From assembly GCF_003265705.1 (NCBI RefSeq), contig NW_020312859.1:4420380-4484379 (forward strand): a DNA stretch of 64,000 nt, read 5' to 3'. Below, in pieces: positions 61,800-64,000 of the stretch. A program made the translations under genes and the position numbers. Origin of the DNA: Callorhinus ursinus (lineage: Eukaryota > Chordata > Mammalia > Carnivora > Otariidae). The notes under the pieces were generated by a model. The model was not told where the DNA came from, searched no databases, and saw only the letters and a program-made list of their open reading frames with translations. Every line of letters starts with the position of its first letter. Within the stretch, counting starts at the first letter, position 1.

Positions 61800-62115
61800 C
61801 GTGATGGTTATTTGGTGTGTCAACGTGGCTGAGCCGAGGTGCCCAGATATGAGGTGAAATATTATTCTGGATATTTTTGTGAGGGTGTTTTTGGAGAAGA
61901 TTAACATTTAAGTCAATGGACTCTGAGTAAAGCAGATGGCTTCCACAGTGTTTGTGGGCCTCATCCGGCCTGTCAAAGATCTGAATGGGACAAAAAACTG
62001 AGCATTCCTGAGCAAGATGGAACTCTGCCTGCAGATGACCTTCAGAATTGAACTGTGTCAGTGGCTCATCCCCTGTCCTCCAGCCTGGGAGCCTTTGGTC
62101 TTGAGCTGATGCTGG
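61800..62115 (+). mobile_element. Old LTR-like or DNA-type repeat
   Basis: ttggtgtgtcaacgtggctg, gagaagattaacatttaagt, gactctgagtaaagcagatg and gtgggcctcatccggcctgt match a common mammalian repeat whose exact name I cannot give; most likely an old LTR. Non-coding. Confidence 0.55.
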
Positions 62116-62119
62116 CCAT

Positions 62120-62215
62120 GTATGTTTTTGCTTTTCATTGTATATTCAGGACCTAAAACAGAAGTTTGCACAGAGTGTGTGCTCAATAAATACTCCTTGG
62201 GTGAATGGGTAGATT
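62120..62215 (+). mobile_element. L2 3' end
   Basis: gtgtgtgctcaataaatact followed by ccttgggtgaatgggtag is the L2 terminal region. 62380..63540 has no gene I can support. Confidence 0.65.
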
Positions 62216-62319
62216 TGTGCTTTGTCTTAACAAGGGGTAATGGTGAAAGTTTTATCCAACAGTTTTAGTGGTTTCAATCTTGGCTGAAGTTTACAATCAT
62301 ATCTTGAGAGCCCCAAAAC

Positions 62320-62375
62320 ATAAATAAATAGGTAGGTAGATACATAAATGGATAGATGGTAGAAGGATGGATGCC
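62320..62375. repeat. Degenerate tetranucleotide tract
   Basis: Mixed aaat, taggtaggtagata and gatggtagaaggatgg units. Imperfect microsatellite. Confidence 0.7.
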
Positions 62376-63539
62376 TGGGTCTCATTGCAGTCCAAATAAA
62401 TCCGAATCTCTGGGGAAGAGTCTTTATCCGTGTGGGTTGTTTTTTTAAGTTCCTCAGGAAATTCTAATGTACATTCAGGGTTGGGGAAAAATGCTGCATA
62501 AAATGAATCCAATAAATTCACTCTGATACGTTATCCTAGCCAAATACCAGCTAAATAAACACAGTCTTGACTCTGGCCTTCCCTTGTCTTCATTTGACTC
62601 TGCCAGAATCCAGCATTACCTAATGTTATAGTATAGCCAGCTCGCCCATACACAGGCAGGTGCTAAGTAGTAATTATTCTAAGGCTCAAATTCGAGAAGT
62701 GCTGTGGCCTTTCTTCCTCACGGTTGCTGAAAAGCTTGTGGAGTAAGTGAAGGCACACACAGCCTTACCAGTCTGTCAGTATCCTGTTGTGTCTTATCAC
62801 TGGTATCTTGCAATTCTGGTGCTGGAGCCCAACACAAACTTTACCCTATGAATATTTTCCCCTCCCCTGTATGGGAGAAATTAGTTCTGTTGTTTATTTG
62901 CGAGATTAAAAAAGACATACATACACACAAAACTCAATAAATCTGCCCAAAGGGCTTCTTCTAAATCTTAAAAGTCAGGGCCCTGGGATGTCCGGGAGCC
63001 ATTTTTCCTAACCCTCAGCCCATCCCTCAACCTCCATAGGGCATTGTTCTTCCACAGACTTGAAAATGCAGGCGTCCCTGGGTAGATGCCCTACACAGGT
63101 CTGCTGGGCTGACAAGCAGGTTGACAGGTGTTTCAATAGAAACGGCTGTGGGTTGAAAAGAATGATTTCTGGCACTCAGAGTCTGGAAGGAAAGGAAGTT
63201 GTGTTCTGATGTGAGTAAGTTATATTTATGTAAGTGAGACCATTAGAGCTGCCTGTCATCCACTTGTGGAATACCAGGAATGCCTGTATATGTGCCTCAG
63301 GGTGTTTCTTTTTTCTATTAGAGCTTGGGTGTTTGTGGAGGAGCCAGGTAATGTGACAAGAGGGGAATCAACGGATGTATGGCACTTGTTACATGAAGAA
63401 CAGCAAATCGTGTTCTCCCGGCAAATAGGGAGCCTTTCGCAATAAACATTAATCATCGGGTTAGCTGTAAGAAAACAGGAGAAGTTGCTGCATAGAGAAT
63501 ATTCCCTCAGTGTGCATGTGTGGATAAGTATATGTGTCT

Positions 63540-63542
<3 letters not shown>

Positions 63543-63576
<34 letters not shown>
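63543..63576. repeat. (GT)17 microsatellite
   Basis: 34 bp of perfect GT, within a wider alternating purine-pyrimidine zone (about 63510-63665). It creates the His-Thr run of a spurious minus-strand frame. Confidence 0.97.
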
Positions 63577-63581
<5 letters not shown>

Positions 63582-64000
63582 CCTGTACGTGTGTGAGTTT
63601 ATGTGGTTGCACACTGGCACGTGTACGCACATATGCACTTATGTGTTCATCTGCATGTGTGTGAGGCTGTATGTGCTCAATGGCATCCTCAGAATTGCTC
63701 TGTTTCTTTGGAGAGTTAACTGTTGGAGGCACCAGAGACACCAGGGGCTCTGTCTGTCTGCTCCCAGACTGGAGGAACTCCAGGGCACCTCCTTTCCGTG
63801 CCATAGGAATGTCAAGGGAGAAGCTCCCTGCAGTTTCCGTAGGCTCACTGCTCTTTCTCATCCCCTTCTGCCATAATTCCTCTCTTAAGGAAAATTTTGA
63901 ACTAAAAAAAAATCCACAAGTTAAACTTGAATCCCTGGCATTTGCCGTTGTCCTCGGAGAGTGGAGGGAAGGAAATGACAAGGTAGTTCTTCATTTGGCA

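Noticed and set aside
63256..63981. 241-codon open frame on the minus strand, the longest in the window
   Set aside because: Part of it is a His-Thr run made by the GT microsatellite. No domain, no splice context and no related protein recognised; it lies in an intron.

Overview
The window is vertebrate nuclear DNA from a carnivore. The clearest signs are thirteen CAN-SINE (tRNA-Lys-derived) copies starting GGGGCGCCTGGGTGGCTCAG, and L1 copies with the carnivore type of 3' UTR. The SINE subfamilies are the bear/seal/mustelid/panda kind rather than the dog kind (no copy begins GGGATCCCTGGGTGGCGCAG), so an arctoid caniform is the best guess. Introns, MIR, L2, MaLR LTRs and hAT MITEs complete a typical mammalian picture. 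There are no operons, CRISPR arrays or prokaryotic features.

Only one host gene is visible, and only two of its exons. Exon 33167..33463 (297 bp) and exon 54931..55040 (110 bp), both on the + strand, join in frame across a phase-1 intron. They encode the second fibronectin type III (FN3) repeat and the start of the third FN3 repeat of a type IIB receptor tyrosine phosphatase. The residues fit PTPRT (RPTP-rho) better than PTPRM, PTPRK or PTPRU. Everything else is intron: the 3' part of the upstream intron (1..33166), a complete 21,467-bp intron (33464..54930) and the 5' part of the downstream intron (55041..64000). The next expected exon was not found.

Layout: 1..9.5 kb is almost solid L1, including a 3.5-kb broken L1, a 2.1-kb antisense L1 nested in an older L1, a 0.74-kb L1 tail and two SINEs. 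9.5..12.6 kb is mostly single copy with L2 and MIR. 12.6..17 kb is ancient L1/HAL1-like DNA with a SINE and a (TC)18 tract. 17..18.2 kb holds two MaLR-like LTRs. 18.2..23.7 kb is mostly single copy with L2 and a MITE. 23.73..25.32 kb is a truncated L1. 25.3..37 kb is GC-richer single-copy DNA with MIRs, SINEs and the CpG-dense FN3 exon. 37..41 kb is old LINE plus SINEs. 41..45.7 kb holds MIR and L2. 45.8..50.6 kb is an old L1 split by two SINEs and two antisense L1 pieces. 50.6..54.9 kb carries a young SINE, an old L1 and a MITE. After the second exon (55..64 kb) the sequence is mainly single copy with MIR, L2, MER5A/MER20-like elements, an LTR-like piece and dinucleotide repeats.

I found no previously undescribed gene system. 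The observations most worth checking are the contrast in CpG content between the two exons (about 23 versus 0), a pair of octamer (ATTTGCAT) sites at 61.02..61.08 kb, AT-rich single-copy islands that may be conserved enhancers, G-runs just after the first exon's donor, and an inverted SINE pair shortly before that exon. Family names for old repeats come from memory of consensus sequences, not from a database search.
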